NCBI RefSeq assembly: GCF_030813055.1
Contig: NZ_JAUSTW010000004.1
Span: forward strand, 496,001 to 560,000
DNA from: Neobacillus ginsengisoli
GTDB taxonomy: Bacteria > Bacillota > Bacilli > Bacillales_B > DSM-18226
Direction of reading: 5' to 3'
Length of the DNA stretch: 64,000 nucleotides
The notes below the pieces were generated by a model that was not told the origin of the DNA, made no database searches, and worked only from the letters and a program-made list of their open reading frames with translations. Of the stretch, positions 62,803 through 64,000 are shown piece after piece (position 1 is the stretch's first letter; each line of letters opens with the position of its first letter). The translations under genes were made by a program, and so were the position numbers.

Positions 62803-63698
62803 TATTGCCACACCTCCTCAATACTTTCTGTATATACAGCATCAGCCAGTTCAAGGAGACGGTATGCTCTTTCGATGATCGGCTTGTCAACCATTTTACC
62901 GTCCATGCTTATAACACCCGACCCTCTTTTCTCCGCTTCTTTCGCTGCTTCGATAACCCGAATGGATTTCTGAATTTCATCTTCCGTTGGCGTAAAGATA
63001 TTATGCAAAATATTAATTTGGCGTGGATTAATAAGGGATTTTCCATCAAACCCTAGTTGTTTGATAAGTTTAGCTTCGCGGATAAATCCTTCTTCATCAT
63101 TCACATCAGAAAAAACAGTATCCAAAGCATCAATCCCGGCTGCCCGTGCCGCAAAGAGGATTTGGCTCCTTGCAGCGAGTAATTCAATCCCATCTGGGGA
63201 CCTTGTTGTTTTTAGGTCAGTTACAAAATCCTCAGCTCCAAGCGCAATACCAATTAGCCGCGAACTCGCCGTTGCAATTTTATAAGCATTAATGACCCCC
63301 GAAGCGCTTTCAACAGCCGCCATGAGTTTGATGGTTCCCAGTTCGATACCATTTTCCTTTTCAATCTGTGTTATTAATTGATCAGCTTCCACTACATCTT
63401 CTGGTGTCTCGGTTTTAGGCAACCGGATTGCATCTGGCTTTGCTCTGACCATAGCTTCAAAATCACCTCTGCCATAAGGTGTATTTAAACCATTTACACG
63501 GACAACAACTTCCGTTCGTCCATAATCACAAGTTCTTAGCGCTTCATAGACTAAAAGTCTCGCCGCGTCTTTTTCATAAAGGCAAACTGAATCTTCCAAG
63601 TCAAACATGATGGCGTCCGATCCATAGATATGAGCGTCTCTAATCATGCCTGGATTGTTTCCTGGTACATACAACATACTCCTTCTCAGTCGCCCCAC
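62802..63698 (-). CDS. citE: citrate lyase beta subunit CitE (citryl-ACP lyase)
   Basis: Cleaves citryl-carrier to acetyl-carrier and oxaloacetate. 298 residues, HpcH/HpaI-like TIM barrel. RSMLYVPGNNPGMI at the N-terminus, DLEDSV with the Mg-binding acids near 33-38, VRVNGLNTPYGRGDF near 68, and ALGAEDFVTDL near 150. GTG start directly after the citD stop; a GGGGGG run serves as the ribosome-binding site. Confidence 0.95.
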   Translation of the reverse strand: MGRLRRSMLYVPGNNPGMIRDAHIYGSDAIMFDLEDSVCLYEKDAARLLVYEALRTCDYGRTEVVVRVNGLNTPYGRGDFEAMVRAKPDAIRLPKTETPEDVVEADQLITQIEKENGIELGTIKLMAAVESASGVINAYKIATASSRLIGIALGAEDFVTDLKTTRSPDGIELLAARSQILFAARAAGIDALDTVFSDVNDEEGFIREAKLIKQLGFDGKSLINPRQINILHNIFTPTEDEIQKSIRVIEAAKEAEKRGSGVISMDGKMVDKPIIERAYRLLELADAVYTESIEEVWQ

Positions 63699-63983
63699 TT
63701 ATTTCCCCCCCCAGGGAAAACAATTATGATGGGCAGCCCTGCTTACTGCCGTCCTTACTCTAGCCCGGATGGTGCAATCTAAAGCCCCTTTATCATTCGC
63801 AAAGACTAATGCATTCTCTACCCCTAACTCTAATAATGTCTCTAAAATCACCTTTTTGATTTGTTTGCCAAACTGATTTGCGACAGTACTTTTGAGTTCA
63901 AGTTCAATTCCTTTACCTTCACTCTTTTCAATTTGAATGGTGATATCGCTTGACTCAAGCGTCCCTGCAATTCCTACATTCAA
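63699..63983 (-). CDS. citD: citrate lyase acyl carrier protein CitD
   Basis: Carries the 2'-(5''-triphosphoribosyl)-3'-dephospho-CoA arm. 94 residues. GTLESSDITI at 7-16 contains the Ser that takes the group (Ser11 or Ser12 with the start used here). The start is TTG, weakly supported; the next upstream in-frame codons are ATT and AAA, then a stop. It is the first cit gene in the window; citC (lyase ligase) would be expected just beyond the right edge. Confidence 0.93.
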   Translation of the reverse strand: MNVGIAGTLESSDITIQIEKSEGKGIELELKSTVANQFGKQIKKVILETLLELGVENALVFANDKGALDCTIRARVRTAVSRAAHHNCFPWGGK

Positions 63984-64000
63984 AATTTTTATTCTTTCTG

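Overview
The window is low-GC DNA with strong AGGAGG-type ribosome binding sites, frequent TTG/GTG starts and many Bacillus-family proteins: class IV PHA synthase PhaRC, UPF0302/YpiB, CssRS-like and YesMN-like two-component systems, and a spore-germination permease fragment. This points to an endospore-forming Bacillaceae member. The genus cannot be fixed from the sequence; a soil Bacillus sensu lato such as Neobacillus is a reasonable guess.

Layout. 0-6 kb: polyhydroxyalkanoate genes. phaR-phaB-phaC run left, and a second acetoacetyl-CoA-reductase-like gene and a thiolase run right. 6-8 kb: small hypothetical genes and a Sel1-repeat protein. 8-21 kb: a fructan/sucrose catabolic unit on the minus strand (ABC permeases, lipoprotein, fructokinase, GH32 hydrolase, Gfo/Idh oxidoreductase, a detached GH32-tail-like protein), preceded by a membrane-anchored sugar-binding protein plus a YesMN-like kinase and regulator, probably a three-part sensor. 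21-29 kb: housekeeping and sugar genes (FAH family, YpiB, aldo/keto reductase with a probable ATT start, NlpC/P60 hydrolase with a Gln/Ala repeat, GH1 with an RpiR regulator, AI-2E-family permease).

29.8-37 kb is the most interesting region. It holds a flavoprotein reductase, two ferric-reductase-like heme membrane proteins, ApbE, a DUF4405 membrane protein and a CssRS-like two-component system. A nearly identical ~60-nt promoter element stands before apbE, before the DUF4405 gene and before cssRS. This argues that the two-component system controls itself and the redox module. Remnants of a second DUF4405 gene and of another histidine kinase lie in the same spot.

37-54 kb: a membrane protein with a 312-nt tandem duplication, malic enzyme, and then a gene graveyard (IS6-family remnants, LysR, MFS, GerAB-type and CBM-like fragments, with an S8 protease among them). 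It ends with a LacI-controlled operon (lacI, lipoprotein, two permeases, PHP hydrolase, MFS). At 54.2 kb lies the 3' half of a selenocysteine tRNA, cut at the anticodon loop, which looks like an integration scar. 54.7-64 kb: tcuAB with a PrpF-family isomerase, a dead MFS transporter gene, and a citrate lyase operon citDEFXG running off the right edge. Together these suggest use of tricarballylate or aconitate and citrate, feeding acetate and oxaloacetate into central metabolism, where malic enzyme, thiolase and PHA storage operate.
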